Shown here piece after piece: positions 7,864 through 16,435 of a stretch of DNA of 30,993 nucleotides. Source of the DNA: Bacillota bacterium (lineage in GTDB: Bacteria; Bacillota; Clostridia; Christensenellales; Aristaeellaceae); NCBI GenBank assembly GCA_023416655.1, contig JAEZHK010000080.1:1-30993 (forward strand), read 5' to 3'. Below the pieces are notes generated by a model. It was not told the origin of the DNA. It saw only the letters and a program-made list of their open reading frames with translations, and made no database searches. The translations under genes and the position numbers were made by a program. How positions within the stretch are numbered: the stretch's first letter is position 1; each line of letters starts with the position of its first letter.

Positions 7864-7893
7864 TTGACCGCACAGTACTATGCGATGTATAGT
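7864..7893 (+). promoter_or_regulatory. padR operon promoter with operator
   Basis: TTGACC (7864-7869), an 18-base spacer and TATAGT (7888-7893) form the promoter. An inverted repeat TACTAT (7876-7881) / ATAGTA (7889-7894) with a 7-base gap covers the -10. PadR-family regulators are known to bind such TACTAT/ATAGTA-type dyads, so autorepression is likely. Confidence 0.7.
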
Positions 7894-7917
7894 ATTATGC
7901 GTAAGGAGGTGTTGCGA

Positions 7918-8232
7918 GTGGACACGCAGTTGAAGCGCGGTATCCTGGAAATCTGCGCACTGAAAGTGCTGGAAAAAGGCGATTCCTACGGCTACCAAAT
8001 CATCAAGGACGCGAGCCCGGCGGTGGAGATTTCCGAATCGACGCTCTATCCGATCTTAAAGCGCCTGGAAGGGGACGGATTCGTCGGGGTGTACTCGGTG
8101 GAGCACAGCGGCCGCCTCAGAAGGTACTACTCGATCACGCCGAAAGGGCGGGCGCGGATTCAGGAGTTTCTGAACGAGTGGTCCGAAATCGACAAAATCT
8201 ATCGATTCATAAAGGAGGGGTACAGGGGATGA
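7918..8232 (+). CDS. PadR family transcriptional regulator
   Basis: A 104-residue small PadR repressor (PadR-s1 type): a winged helix with no long C-terminal domain. Family hallmarks are LKRGILEICALKVLEKGDSYGYQI, the SESTLYPILKRLEGDGF recognition helix region (about 39-55) and RRYYSITPKGR in the wing (about 67-77). The start is GTG 7918, seven bases after a perfect AAGGAGGT. An upstream in-frame TTG at 7864 is the -35 box and cannot be the start. It overlaps the next gene as ATGA, so translation is coupled. PadR genes next to DUF1700 and DUF4097 genes are a common Firmicute arrangement, usually linked to envelope stress. Confidence 0.92.
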   Translation: MDTQLKRGILEICALKVLEKGDSYGYQIIKDASPAVEISESTLYPILKRLEGDGFVGVYSVEHSGRLRRYYSITPKGRARIQEFLNEWSEIDKIYRFIKEGYRG

Positions 8233-8813
8233 ACAGGCAGGAATTCCTCGCGGAACTGAAGGGCCGCCTCCACGCGCTGGACGAGGTGGAGATCAAAAAG
8301 ACGCTGGCGTACTACAGCGAAATCATCGACGACCGGGTTGAGGAGGGCATGACGGAGGAACAGGCGATCGAGGGCATGGAGTCGATCGGCGCCATCGCCG
8401 AGCAGGCGCTCCAGGACGCGCCGCTTGCCAAGCTCATCCGCGCGAAGAAGCCCCGGCACCTCTCCGCCGGTACGATCGTCCTCTTGGTACTCGGATCGCC
8501 CGTGTGGCTGCCGCTCCTCATCGCCGCCTTTGCCATCGTGCTGTCGATGTTCGTGGTGATCTGGTCCCTGATCGTGTCGCTCTGGGCCGTGGTGATCTCC
8601 TTCGTCGCAGCCGGGCTCGTCAGCATCTTTACCGGGCCCTTTGTCGGCGGGATGCCCACCATGCTCTTCTACGTCGGCGGAGGCTTGACCCTGATCGGCA
8701 TCTCGCTGCTGCTCTACCAACCCGCGATCCAGGCTGTAAGGCTGACCTTCCGCGCAATGGCCGCAACCGCCCGAGGCATAAAATCCATATTGATCAGAAA
8801 AGAGGCTGCCTAA
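8229..8813 (+). CDS. DUF1700 (HAAS) membrane protein
   Basis: A 194-residue DUF1700 protein. The N-terminal soluble helical domain (about 1-65) has the family pattern MNRQEFLAELKGRLHAL and YYSEIIDDRVEEGMTEEQAI. It is followed by three to four membrane helices between about residues 76 and 165. The function of the family is not established; it co-occurs with PadR regulators and DUF4097 proteins. The ATG overlaps the padR stop (ATGA) and has a GGGG ribosome site. The next gene starts one base after the stop. Confidence 0.9.
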   Translation: MNRQEFLAELKGRLHALDEVEIKKTLAYYSEIIDDRVEEGMTEEQAIEGMESIGAIAEQALQDAPLAKLIRAKKPRHLSAGTIVLLVLGSPVWLPLLIAAFAIVLSMFVVIWSLIVSLWAVVISFVAAGLVSIFTGPFVGGMPTMLFYVGGGLTLIGISLLLYQPAIQAVRLTFRAMAATARGIKSILIRKEAA

Positions 8814-8814
8814 A

Positions 8815-9624
8815 ATGAAAAGAAATCTCACGGTCCTCGGCGCCATCCTGCTGGTGGCCGGCATCCTGCTCGGAACGATCGGCTTCGCTTCCGTGGGCTT
8901 CAACCCGGATAAGCTGCAAAGAAACGTAAATTTTGAACAGAAGCAGTACGTCGTCGAGTCGGACAAGGTGAAGGCGATCAAGGTCGCCGACGTCAACAAC
9001 ACCATCGAAGTGACCCGTTCCGCGGACCGGAACATCACCATCACTTACTACGAAAGCGACAAGGACCGCTACGAAATCGGCGTTGGCGCGGACGGCAAAC
9101 TATCCATGCGGTACTACGACAACCGCAGGTGGTATGAGTACATCGGCATCAACTGGGGCCTGAAGGACACCCACGTCACCGTCGCGCTGCCCGCGGACTA
9201 CCGGAGCGATCTTGAACTCACGACGGTCAACGGCACCGTGAACGTGGAGGACCAGATGGCGGGCAAGCTGCGCGCCGCCACCACCAACGGAAACATCCGC
9301 CTGAGCAAGGTGGACGCCACCGGCGAAGCCAACGCCACCACCGTCAACGGCACGGTGACGCTGAGCGGCCTGAAGGCGGATTCCCTTGTCGCCCGGGGCA
9401 TGAACGGCCGCGTCCAGGTGGACGGCGTCTCGGTCAACACCTCGATTGAAATGTCCACGACCAACGGCTCCATCTCCGGCATGATCTCGGGCAGCGCGCA
9501 GGATTACACCGTGAGCGCCGGCACCGTCAACGGCTCCAGCAACCTCTCCAACTCCGCCGGCGGCGCGAAGACGCTCTCCGCGCATACGACGAACGGCTCC
9601 ATCGACATCCGGTTCGAATCCTGA
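8815..9624 (+). CDS. DUF4097 beta-strand repeat protein
   Basis: A 269-residue envelope protein with an N-terminal hydrophobic segment (about 6-27), probably a membrane anchor or signal. It is followed by a repetitive beta-helix of the DUF4097 (adhesin-like) type. Repeat units are marked by recurrent (T/G)xNG(T/S/N/R) turns: TVNGTV, TTNGNI, TVNGTV, GMNGRV, TTNGSI, TVNGSS and TTNGSI, about 20 residues apart. It is predicted to sit on the outer face of the membrane. It is the last gene of the padR operon and is followed by a strong terminator. Confidence 0.9.
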   Translation: MKRNLTVLGAILLVAGILLGTIGFASVGFNPDKLQRNVNFEQKQYVVESDKVKAIKVADVNNTIEVTRSADRNITITYYESDKDRYEIGVGADGKLSMRYYDNRRWYEYIGINWGLKDTHVTVALPADYRSDLELTTVNGTVNVEDQMAGKLRAATTNGNIRLSKVDATGEANATTVNGTVTLSGLKADSLVARGMNGRVQVDGVSVNTSIEMSTTNGSISGMISGSAQDYTVSAGTVNGSSNLSNSAGGAKTLSAHTTNGSIDIRFES

Positions 9625-9667
9625 GGCAGCCAAAAGCAAAAAGGAAAACCCCAAATAAATGGATTGA

Positions 9668-9701
9668 GTCAGGCCCGCCGAACCCGGCGGGCCTGACTTT
9701 T
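9668..9701 (+). terminator. padR operon terminator
   Basis: A perfect 13-bp stem (9668-9680 with 9685-9697), a 4-base loop and TTTT form a very strong intrinsic terminator. Confidence 0.93.
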
Positions 9702-9734
9702 GCGAAGCTACGCATGGGTTTAGCCGCTTTCCGC

Positions 9735-9763
9735 TTGTTTCCTTTACTTCGGGCGTTTATACT
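9735..9763 (+). promoter_or_regulatory. promoter of the DUF815 ATPase gene
   Basis: TTGTTT (9735-9740), a 17-base spacer and TATACT (9758-9763) predict transcription from about 9770. This argues for the downstream TTG start of the gene. Confidence 0.65.
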
Positions 9764-9822
9764 GGATGATGTTTGGGCATTTTCGCGCCGGGCGGCGCGG
9801 CGTACGGAAGGGAACGATCCGT

Positions 9823-11004
9823 TTGGCGTACCTCGAGGACCTGAACCTGAAGCTGCAGACGCTGACGATCTTCCGGATGCTCCTCCGGGATGAGGTGCTC
9901 GGCTTGCTGTCCGCGCTTCTCACGCTCTCCGGCAAGGGCATGGCCGAGAGGCTGGCGGCCTACGCGGACTTCGCTTCGGGCCTCTTTCAGGAGGGGGAGA
10001 ACCTCACCGACTGCGTCTGGGATAAAGTTGTGTCCGACGAGAACCTCTGTGTGCTGCGGCGCGCCCGCGGAGAAGCGTTCGGCCCGGAGCTTTCAGAATG
10101 CCTTGAAAATGAGCTGAAGGTTCTGCAGGAGGTTTCGCAGCTTTCCGCACGGACGGTCAAGGACGCGATTGGCTATGATGGGTACCTGCCGGAGTGGAAA
10201 ACCCGCCCGGCGGATTTTGCGGCGGACTACGAACGCTTCCTCCGCAGCATCGGCGCTTCGGGCTATGGGGTGTTCTTGAAGCATCACATGTTCTCGGTCG
10301 CGGATGGCTGGGTCGCGCCGGTCTATTGCCCCGATCCGGTGCGGCTTTCCGATTTGAAGGGCTACGGGCGGGAGCGGAAGGCCGTCGCTCAAAACACCCG
10401 GGCGCTGCTGGAAGGGAAGCCCGCGGCCAACGCGCTTTTGTATGGGGACGCGGGAACGGGCAAATCCTCCACCATCAAGGCGTTGGTGAACGAGTACGCC
10501 GGAGAGGGCTTGAGGCTGATCGAGTTCAGGAAGAACCAGCTCGGCGAGATTCCGGCCGTCGCGGAGCGCCTGAGGGGAAACCCGCTGAAGTTCATCCTGT
10601 TCATCGACGACCTGTCCTTCGCCGAGGACAGTGGCGAGGTCGGCGCGCTGAAGGCGATCCTGGAGGGCACGGCCTCCGCGCGGACGAAAAACGTGGTCAT
10701 CTACGCCACCAGCAATCGGCGGCACATCGTCAGCGAGCGGTTCTCCGACCGGGGCGACGACGAAATCCACCGGAACGAGACCATTCAGGGGCAGATTTCG
10801 CTTTCGCAGCGGTTCGGACTGGCGGTAAGTTTCTTCAAGCCCGACCGGGCGCAGTACCTGATGATCGTCCGGGAGCTGGCGCTTCAGTACGGCGTGGACG
10901 ACCTCGAGGAGCTCGATCTTCTGGCGGAGCGGTACGCCATCGAGCGCGGCGGGCGGTCGCCGCGGGTCGCCCGGCAGTTCGTGGAATCGCTGATGCGAAC
11001 TTAA
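9823..11004 (+). CDS. DUF815 family AAA ATPase
   Basis: A 393-residue ATPase of the DUF815 group, a AAA subfamily of unknown biological role. Walker A is GDAGTGKSS (208-216), Walker B is FILFIDDLSF (258-267), and the sensor region reads VVIYATSNRRHIV. I choose TTG 9823 because GGAAGGGAA stands 9 bases before it. The protein then begins as relatives do, with LNLKLQTLTIFRMLL. An ATG at 9766 would precede the predicted transcript start. It is followed 73 bases later by an ABC-F gene on the same strand. Confidence 0.87.
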   Translation: MAYLEDLNLKLQTLTIFRMLLRDEVLGLLSALLTLSGKGMAERLAAYADFASGLFQEGENLTDCVWDKVVSDENLCVLRRARGEAFGPELSECLENELKVLQEVSQLSARTVKDAIGYDGYLPEWKTRPADFAADYERFLRSIGASGYGVFLKHHMFSVADGWVAPVYCPDPVRLSDLKGYGRERKAVAQNTRALLEGKPAANALLYGDAGTGKSSTIKALVNEYAGEGLRLIEFRKNQLGEIPAVAERLRGNPLKFILFIDDLSFAEDSGEVGALKAILEGTASARTKNVVIYATSNRRHIVSERFSDRGDDEIHRNETIQGQISLSQRFGLAVSFFKPDRAQYLMIVRELALQYGVDDLEELDLLAERYAIERGGRSPRVARQFVESLMRT

Positions 11005-11077
11005 GGCGCGGGCGGGAATTCTAACCGCCAAACTACATATAAATATTGAATACCTTCTATAAGGAAAAGGAGTACAC

Positions 11078-12673
11078 ATGATCAGCGCACAGGGGATTTC
11101 CCTTCAATACGGCGGCCGGGAGCTGTTCAAGGATGTCAACGTGTCGTTCACCGCGGGCAACTGCTACGGCTTGATCGGCGCGAACGGCACCGGCAAGTCG
11201 ACGTTTCTAAAAATCCTTTCCGGGGAGATCGAACCCACGAAGGGCGATATCACGATCAAGCCCGGCGAGCGCCTGGCGGTTTTGAGGCAGGACCACTTCG
11301 CCTTTGACGGGCACACGGCGCTCGACACGGTGCTGATGGGCCACAAGCGCCTCTATCAGGTGATGATGGAGAAGGAGAAGCTCTACCAGAAGGCCGACTT
11401 CTCGGACGCCGACGGCGTGAAGCTGGCGGAGCTTGAGGGCGAGTTCGCGGAACTGGACGGCTGGAACGCCGAGCCCAACGCGGAGACCCTGCTCAACGGC
11501 CTCAGCGTCACCGGCGAATACCACCGGATGAACATGAGTGAACTGGACGGCCCGCGGAAGGTCAAGGTGCTGCTGGCGCAGGCGCTCTTCGCGTCGCCGG
11601 ACATCCTCCTTATGGACGAGCCGACCAACAACCTCGACCTCCACGCCATCAAGTGGCTGGAGGAGTTCCTGCTCGATTTCCCGAACACGGTCATCGTGGT
11701 GTCCCACGACCGCCACTTTTTGAACCACGTCTGCACCCACATCGTGGACATCGACTTCGGCAAGATCCAGATGTACGTGGGTAACTACGACTTCTGGTAC
11801 CAGTACACCCAGCTGGCCGCGCGGCAGGCCCGCGACCAGCGCAAGCGCAACGAGGAAAAGGCGAAGGAACTGGAGGAGTTCATCCGGCGGTTCAGTGCCA
11901 ACGCGTCGAAATCCCGACAGGCGACCTCCCGGAAAAAGCTGCTGGACAACCTCACGATGGAGAACTTCGTGGCGTCCTCCCGCCGCTACCCGTTCATCCA
12001 CTTCGAGCAGTCCCGGCAGGTGGGGAACGACGTTTTGTCTGTAAACGGCATCACGAAGACCATCGGTGGGCGCAAGGTGCTGGACAAGGTCAGCTTCATC
12101 GTGCGTCCGGGCGACAAGATCGCCTTCGCCGGGAAGGACGAGCTGGCCAAGACCACGCTCTTTCAGATCCTTATGGGGGAGGTCGAGCCGGACGAGGGCG
12201 GCTTCACCTGGGGCGTCACCACGTCGCAGGCGTATTTCCCCAATGACAACGCGGCGTACTTCGACGGCGTAAACCTGACGCTGATCGACTGGCTGAGGCA
12301 GTTCTCCGAGGAAAAGCATGAGGTCACCATCCGCGGGTGGCTGGGGCGCATGCTGTTCTCCGGCGAGGAGGCGCTCAAAGAGGCGCGGGTGCTCTCTGGC
12401 GGCGAGCGGGTGCGCTGCATCCTGGCCAAGATGATGGTCTCCGGCGCGAATGTGCTGATCATGGACGAGCCGACCAACCACCTGGACCTCGAGGCCATCA
12501 CCGCGCTCAACGAGGGGATGGTGGACTTCAAGGGCACGATGCTGTTTACCTCGAGAGACCATCAGGTGATGCAGACGGTGGCCAACCGCGTGATCGAGAT
12601 CCTGCCGGGCGCGCTCGTCGACCGGCGCGAGAGCTACGACGAATACCTGGAGTATCTGGAGCGCGCCCAGTAA
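11078..12673 (+). CDS. ABC-F family ATPase
   Basis: A 531-residue ABC-F protein: two ATP-binding domains with no membrane part, a class that acts on the ribosome in translation or antibiotic protection. Domain 1 has Walker A GANGTGKST (34-42) and Walker B LLMDEPTNNLD (177-187), with a signature region reading SELDGPRK in place of LSGGQ. The linker (about 245-300) is charged and basic. Domain 2 has a proper LSGGE (439-443) and MDEPTNHLD (462-470) but a degenerate Walker A, AGKDELAKTT (351-360). It is closest in style to the YbiT-like branch and is probably housekeeping. The ribosome site is AAAAGGAG. Confidence 0.93.
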   Translation: MISAQGISLQYGGRELFKDVNVSFTAGNCYGLIGANGTGKSTFLKILSGEIEPTKGDITIKPGERLAVLRQDHFAFDGHTALDTVLMGHKRLYQVMMEKEKLYQKADFSDADGVKLAELEGEFAELDGWNAEPNAETLLNGLSVTGEYHRMNMSELDGPRKVKVLLAQALFASPDILLMDEPTNNLDLHAIKWLEEFLLDFPNTVIVVSHDRHFLNHVCTHIVDIDFGKIQMYVGNYDFWYQYTQLAARQARDQRKRNEEKAKELEEFIRRFSANASKSRQATSRKKLLDNLTMENFVASSRRYPFIHFEQSRQVGNDVLSVNGITKTIGGRKVLDKVSFIVRPGDKIAFAGKDELAKTTLFQILMGEVEPDEGGFTWGVTTSQAYFPNDNAAYFDGVNLTLIDWLRQFSEEKHEVTIRGWLGRMLFSGEEALKEARVLSGGERVRCILAKMMVSGANVLIMDEPTNHLDLEAITALNEGMVDFKGTMLFTSRDHQVMQTVANRVIEILPGALVDRRESYDEYLEYLERAQ

Positions 12674-12710
12674 GGCTGGGTGAATAGCTGCGCGGGACCG
12701 GACGGCCTAC

Positions 12711-12995
12711 TCACTCGTAATACCAGGCGTCCCGGCCGCGCTCGTCCGGTTGGACGTAATCATCCCGGCCCTCGGATGATTTTTGACGGACGTATTCCAC
12801 GAGGTCCGCGAGGCGGCGCAGGTCCGGCACCCGCTCGTCGTCGATGGTGATTTTGTACCGGCGCTCGCAGGCGATGAGCAGCTTTGAAAGGCTGACCGCG
12901 TCCACCGAGCGCCACAGCTTTGTCCCGGGCGCGATCTGCGCCTCTTCCTGCCCCAGGATCTCCGCCAGCATGCGTCGGATTTCGCCGTACATCAT
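12711..12995 (-). CDS. acyl-carrier-like protein lacking the PPant serine
   Basis: A 94-residue protein with the helical pattern of an acyl carrier protein (first 75 residues) and a charged, tyrosine-ending tail. Aligned by eye on the conserved second helix (LLIACERRYKITIDDE matches the usual VMALEEEFGIEIPDE), the DSL motif that carries phosphopantetheine reads DAV, with alanine for serine. It probably cannot be primed. The ATG overlaps the stop of the upstream helicase gene as ATGA, so the two are translated together. A second ATG follows at 12992. Its role is unknown; a binding adaptor is one guess. Confidence 0.65.
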   Translation of the reverse strand: MMYGEIRRMLAEILGQEEAQIAPGTKLWRSVDAVSLSKLLIACERRYKITIDDERVPDLRRLADLVEYVRQKSSEGRDDYVQPDERGRDAWYYE

Positions 12996-15235
12996 GCGCG
13001 CCCGCCCCCTTCCGATTGCTTTTCGATGCGGTATAGGCTTAGCCGGTGCAGCGCGCGGGTGCACGCCACGTAGAGAAGCCTCTTGTCTTCGCCTTCGTCG
13101 TATTGATCCACGTCCAGCACCAGCACCGCGTCAAATTCCAAGCCCTTGGAGAGCTGCAGCGGGATCACAAACGCGCCGACGGTTTCACCCCCGGCTTCGC
13201 TGTCGATCAGCCCGAAGTCCAGAGCTTTTTTCAGGCGCGCGTGCCATTTTCGCGCGTCCCGATTGGTCTTCGCGATCAGCGCGATGGAGTTCATGCCCAT
13301 GTCCCGGAGGCTTTGGACATCCTCCGTGATCATGCGGTCGAGTTCCTTCAGGTTATCTGCCACGCGCTCGACGGGCGCTTCGCCGCTGCGGTTGAAGCTC
13401 TGGATGCCGGTGGCGTCGTCCAGGAACCGGAGACTGTAGTTAAGGATTTCGCGGGTGCAGCGGAAGCTCTTGTCAAGTTCCACCATCAGCGCGCTGCGGC
13501 GGTTCAGGACTTTCGCGATCCGATCGTACAGGGTTCTGTGCGCCTTGCGGTCCAGCGCCTGGTTCACGTCCCCCAGCACCGTGAAGCGCGCCCATGGGAA
13601 CAGCCGGTTCAAGACGGCGTACTGCGCCGGGTCGTAGTCCTGCGCTTCGTCCACCACCACTTGACGGATGCGCTGGGTGCGGCCCGCGCCTTCCATGCAA
13701 AGCGAGAGGTACGCGATCGCGGTCGCGTCCTCGAAGGGCAGCTTCGAGCCGGAAAGCGCTTCGTTCGTGCGTTTCAGGATTTCCCGCAGGTTTCCGGGCA
13801 GTTCCAGCCCCTTTGAAAGCCGCCGGAAGGACGCCTCGTTCGAGATCAGCCGCCGGTAGAGCGAGAGGGGATCAAGCCGCGTGAACGAGCGGATGTGCCG
13901 CCGAAGCGCCCAGCACTCCAGGATCGAGTAGGCCCGCGCGCATTCCTCGATCTCCGTCGCGTGCTGGGGGCTACGGCGCGCGCAGGCGACGAGCCGCTGC
14001 ATGCGCGACGGTTTCCGCTGGTGGATTCCGTCCCAGAGCGACATCTCCATCCGCCGAAGCCGGACGCCGAGCGGCACTGCGCCATCTTCCTTGATCGCGC
14101 GCTGCTTCAGCCGATGCCGGGTGGCGATGGTGCGCCCGCCGTAGCTCACGTCCTGAAAGTCGATCCAGCGGTGGGGGAGTTCCCGGAGAAAGCGGTTCAG
14201 CACCGTCAGGAACGCTTCGGAGGACTTGAAGGCCATCGATGCCCGCGTCAGCGCGCGCGCTTCGGGTTCCGCGAGACAGAGGCGCTCGAACCGCTCGCCT
14301 CGCGCCTCGATCTTCGCGCCGCCGAGTGTCTTGGACAATAGCTGTTCCAGCGTTACCGTCTCGACGCTGCGCTCGCCCAGTTCGGGCAGCACCCCGTGGA
14401 TGTAGCGCTCAAACAGCGCGTTCGGCGAGAGGATCAGGATGTCGCTGGCCGCTAGCGGCGAGGACAGACCCTCGTACATCAGGTAGGCGATCCGGTGCAG
14501 CGCGATGGAGGACTTGCCGCTGCCCGCCGCGCCCTGCACCATCATCAGTTCGTGCTCCGTATCTCGGATGGCGAGGTCCTGATCGCGCTGGATGGTCTCG
14601 ACAATGGCCTTCATTCGGGGCGAGGCGTTCTGCGAGAGCATGGCGCGAAGGAAGCCGTCCTGCACCTCCACATCCGCGTCGAAAAAGTATTCCAGTGCGC
14701 CGCGCCGGATCTCGAACTGGCGCTTCAATGTCATGTCGCAATCGATGCGCCCGCCCGGCGCGTCGTAGTGCGCAGTTCCCCGGCCAAAGCGGTAGAAAAC
14801 GCTGGCGACCGGCGAGCGCCAGTCGTGGACGTAAAGCTCGTGGGTCGCATCGTCCTTCAGCGTGGCGCGACCGATGTAGACCGCTTCGGCATCGCTCTCG
14901 CCATCATAGCTCAGGTCGATCCGTGCGAAATAGGGCGCCTCCAGCATGTTCCGAAGCGAGCGGATCTTTTCGAGCCGCATTTCCTGCGTGATTTCGCCCA
15001 CGGCGAGCGGCTGCGCGAACTGGTTGAGGTTGGCGAGCGCCTCAAAATCGTCCGAGGCCCACAGGTTCCCGAACTTGTGCTCCGTCTGCTCGCGCATTTC
15101 CCTTCGGGCCTCGTTCATCGCCGCGCCGTGGCGCGCTTCGCTTTGTTCGACGTCCCAAAGCTGTCCTCGCGCGATGCCAAGCACCCGCGCAAGGTGCCTC
15201 CGCTCCAGTTCCAGCGCCACATCATGGCCTTTCAA
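12992..15235 (-). CDS. HelD-like UvrD/Rep-family helicase
   Basis: A 747-residue superfamily 1 ATPase resembling HelD, the Gram-positive factor that binds RNA polymerase and recycles stalled complexes. An N-terminal helical arm (about 1-100) is followed by the family segments VHDWRSPVASVFYRF (136-150), LKRQFEI and MKAIVETIQRDQDLAI. Walker A is GAAGSGKS (235-242), followed by IALHRIAYLMY. Walker B is VVDEAQDYDPAQ, and late helicase motifs include LDKSFRCTREI and LLYVACTRAL. The start is TTG 15235, nine bases after AAAGGGG; no ATG fits better. I found no convincing promoter. It is coupled to the acyl-carrier-like gene. Confidence 0.88.
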   Translation of the reverse strand: MKGHDVALELERRHLARVLGIARGQLWDVEQSEARHGAAMNEARREMREQTEHKFGNLWASDDFEALANLNQFAQPLAVGEITQEMRLEKIRSLRNMLEAPYFARIDLSYDGESDAEAVYIGRATLKDDATHELYVHDWRSPVASVFYRFGRGTAHYDAPGGRIDCDMTLKRQFEIRRGALEYFFDADVEVQDGFLRAMLSQNASPRMKAIVETIQRDQDLAIRDTEHELMMVQGAAGSGKSSIALHRIAYLMYEGLSSPLAASDILILSPNALFERYIHGVLPELGERSVETVTLEQLLSKTLGGAKIEARGERFERLCLAEPEARALTRASMAFKSSEAFLTVLNRFLRELPHRWIDFQDVSYGGRTIATRHRLKQRAIKEDGAVPLGVRLRRMEMSLWDGIHQRKPSRMQRLVACARRSPQHATEIEECARAYSILECWALRRHIRSFTRLDPLSLYRRLISNEASFRRLSKGLELPGNLREILKRTNEALSGSKLPFEDATAIAYLSLCMEGAGRTQRIRQVVVDEAQDYDPAQYAVLNRLFPWARFTVLGDVNQALDRKAHRTLYDRIAKVLNRRSALMVELDKSFRCTREILNYSLRFLDDATGIQSFNRSGEAPVERVADNLKELDRMITEDVQSLRDMGMNSIALIAKTNRDARKWHARLKKALDFGLIDSEAGGETVGAFVIPLQLSKGLEFDAVLVLDVDQYDEGEDKRLLYVACTRALHRLSLYRIEKQSEGGGRA

Positions 15236-15300
15236 GAATCATCGCCCCTTTCACGAAAGCGTAGGCACAGGGTACCACAACGCCGGCCAAAAGAACAGTC

Positions 15301-15329
15301 TTGTAGTTTTTCACGGAATCCAGTATAAT
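15301..15329 (+). promoter_or_regulatory. possible upstream thrE promoter
   Basis: TTGTAG (15301-15306), 17 bases and a perfect TATAAT (15324-15329) on the plus strand. With the second promoter at 15377 this would make a tandem pair for the exporter. The direct repeat GGGCGCTC (15343 and 15360) lies between them. Confidence 0.5.
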
Positions 15330-15376
15330 AATAGTGGAAAAAGGGCGCTCGCCATGCGGAGGGCGCTCTTTGCGCA

Positions 15377-15405
15377 TTGACACAGGGCTTTCGTTCGGGG
15401 ATAAT
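15377..15405 (+). promoter_or_regulatory. promoter of the thrE pair
   Basis: TTGACA (15377-15382), a 17-base spacer and GATAAT (15400-15405) predict a start near 15412, 16 bases before the chosen start codon. Confidence 0.7.
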
Positions 15406-15427
15406 GGATGCGCCGGGAGGGATGATC

Positions 15428-16186
15428 ATGGCGGAGGACACGCTGGGACAGGTGGCGAGGGTGGCGCGGCTGGCCGCCCAGCTCATGCTGGGCAACGGCG
15501 GCGAGACCTACCGCGCCGAGGAAACCGCGCGGCACATCTGCCGGGCGTTCGGGTATGAATCGGAAGCGATCGCCTTTCCGACCGGCATCATGCTGTCCGT
15601 CGCCGGGGAAAAATCGCTGATCGGTCGGGTACCGCGGCGGCAGGTGGATTTTTCAAAGATCGACCGCGTCAACGCCATCTCCCGGGAACTGGCCTCCGGC
15701 GCGCGGGGGCTGGACGAGGCCGAAGCCGAGCTGACCGCGCTGGCCGCAAAGCCGCCGATGCACTGGTTTGGGCAGAGCCTGATCGCCGCGGGTTCGTCTT
15801 CAATGTTCGCGCTGACCTTCGGCGGCACGCCGTTTGACCTGGTCGCGGCGGGCGCGAGCGCGTTTCTGGCGCAGACGGTGGCGGGCCAGCTGCGGGATGA
15901 GGCGGGGCTGCCGCTGATCAGCCTCATGGGTGGGTTGCTGACGGCGCTGATGGCGCTGATCATGACGACCGTGTTCCACCTGGGCGACGTCAACCGCATC
16001 ACCATCTCGGGGCTGATGCCGCTGCTTCCGGGTCTGGCGTTTACCAATGCCATCCGCGACGCCATGAGGGGCGATTTGGTGTCCGGCATGGCCCGCGCCG
16101 GGGAAGCGCTGATCCGCGCGGTGGTGCTGGCCGCGGGCGCGGGCCTTTCAATTTCCGCTTGGATGCTGCTAAAGGGCGGCGCATAA
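15428..16186 (+). CDS. ThrE-family exporter, large (N-terminal) subunit
   Basis: A 252-residue protein of the ThrE (DUF1212) family, which exports threonine and serine. A soluble N-terminal part carries the GNGGETYRAEET hydrolase-like motif (23-34). It is followed by about five membrane helices from residue 118 on, ending with the MPLLPGLAFTNAIRD segment conserved in the family. In Firmicutes the exporter is often split into this large subunit and a small partner, which here lies downstream. ATG 15428 is chosen because GGGAGGG ends 6 bases before it; ATG 15422 is too close and earlier starts would fall before the transcript. Confidence 0.88.
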   Translation: MAEDTLGQVARVARLAAQLMLGNGGETYRAEETARHICRAFGYESEAIAFPTGIMLSVAGEKSLIGRVPRRQVDFSKIDRVNAISRELASGARGLDEAEAELTALAAKPPMHWFGQSLIAAGSSSMFALTFGGTPFDLVAAGASAFLAQTVAGQLRDEAGLPLISLMGGLLTALMALIMTTVFHLGDVNRITISGLMPLLPGLAFTNAIRDAMRGDLVSGMARAGEALIRAVVLAAGAGLSISAWMLLKGGA

Positions 16187-16192
16187 CGTTGG

Positions 16193-16374
16193 GCGCCCAA
16201 AATCCGCCGGGCGGCTTTTGGGCGCGAAGGAAGAGGACTGCGGGAGCCATGAAATTCTGAGGAATTTCCGGGCGGCTCCCTGACTTGTGGTATTGTTTCG
16301 TCTACCAGTGTGTGCACTGGTAGGCGAAACACGTTCCCGGCGCACGGGTCGCCGGGAACGATGAGAGCAATGAC
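16193..16374 (+). repeat. structured intergenic element, copy A
   Basis: The first of three related elements of about 180 bases. Helices are: P1 GCGCCCAAAA (16193-16202) with 16216-16225; P2 GGGAGCC (16242-16248) with 16274-16280, containing AAATT/AATTT; P3, a 16-bp stem (16295-16310 with 16315-16330) with a TGTG loop; P4, 11 bp (16332-16342 with 16350-16360). Bases between helices, such as CTGAC before P3, are shared with the other copies. Many stem positions differ from copy B as whole base pairs. It separates the two halves of the thrE pair and points the same way. No known family is recognised. Confidence 0.85.
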
Positions 16375-16435
16375 CGGGTTTGTGGCAGTGTTGAATCTGC
16401 TCCGGTGGGCTGGCCGGGGGATGGGAGGCGGCGGG

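Noticed and set aside
9210..9620. Tandem DNA repeat
   Set aside because: The regularity is in the protein (TVNG-type beta-helix turns of DUF4097). The DNA copies are too diverged to be a repeat array.
11207..12562. 451-residue open frame on the minus strand
   Set aside because: It is antisense to the ABC-F gene with no motif or ribosome site.
15343..15367. Direct repeat GGGCGCTC as a mobile-element scar
   Set aside because: Only 8 bases, containing the palindrome GCGC, with nothing mobile nearby. It may be chance.
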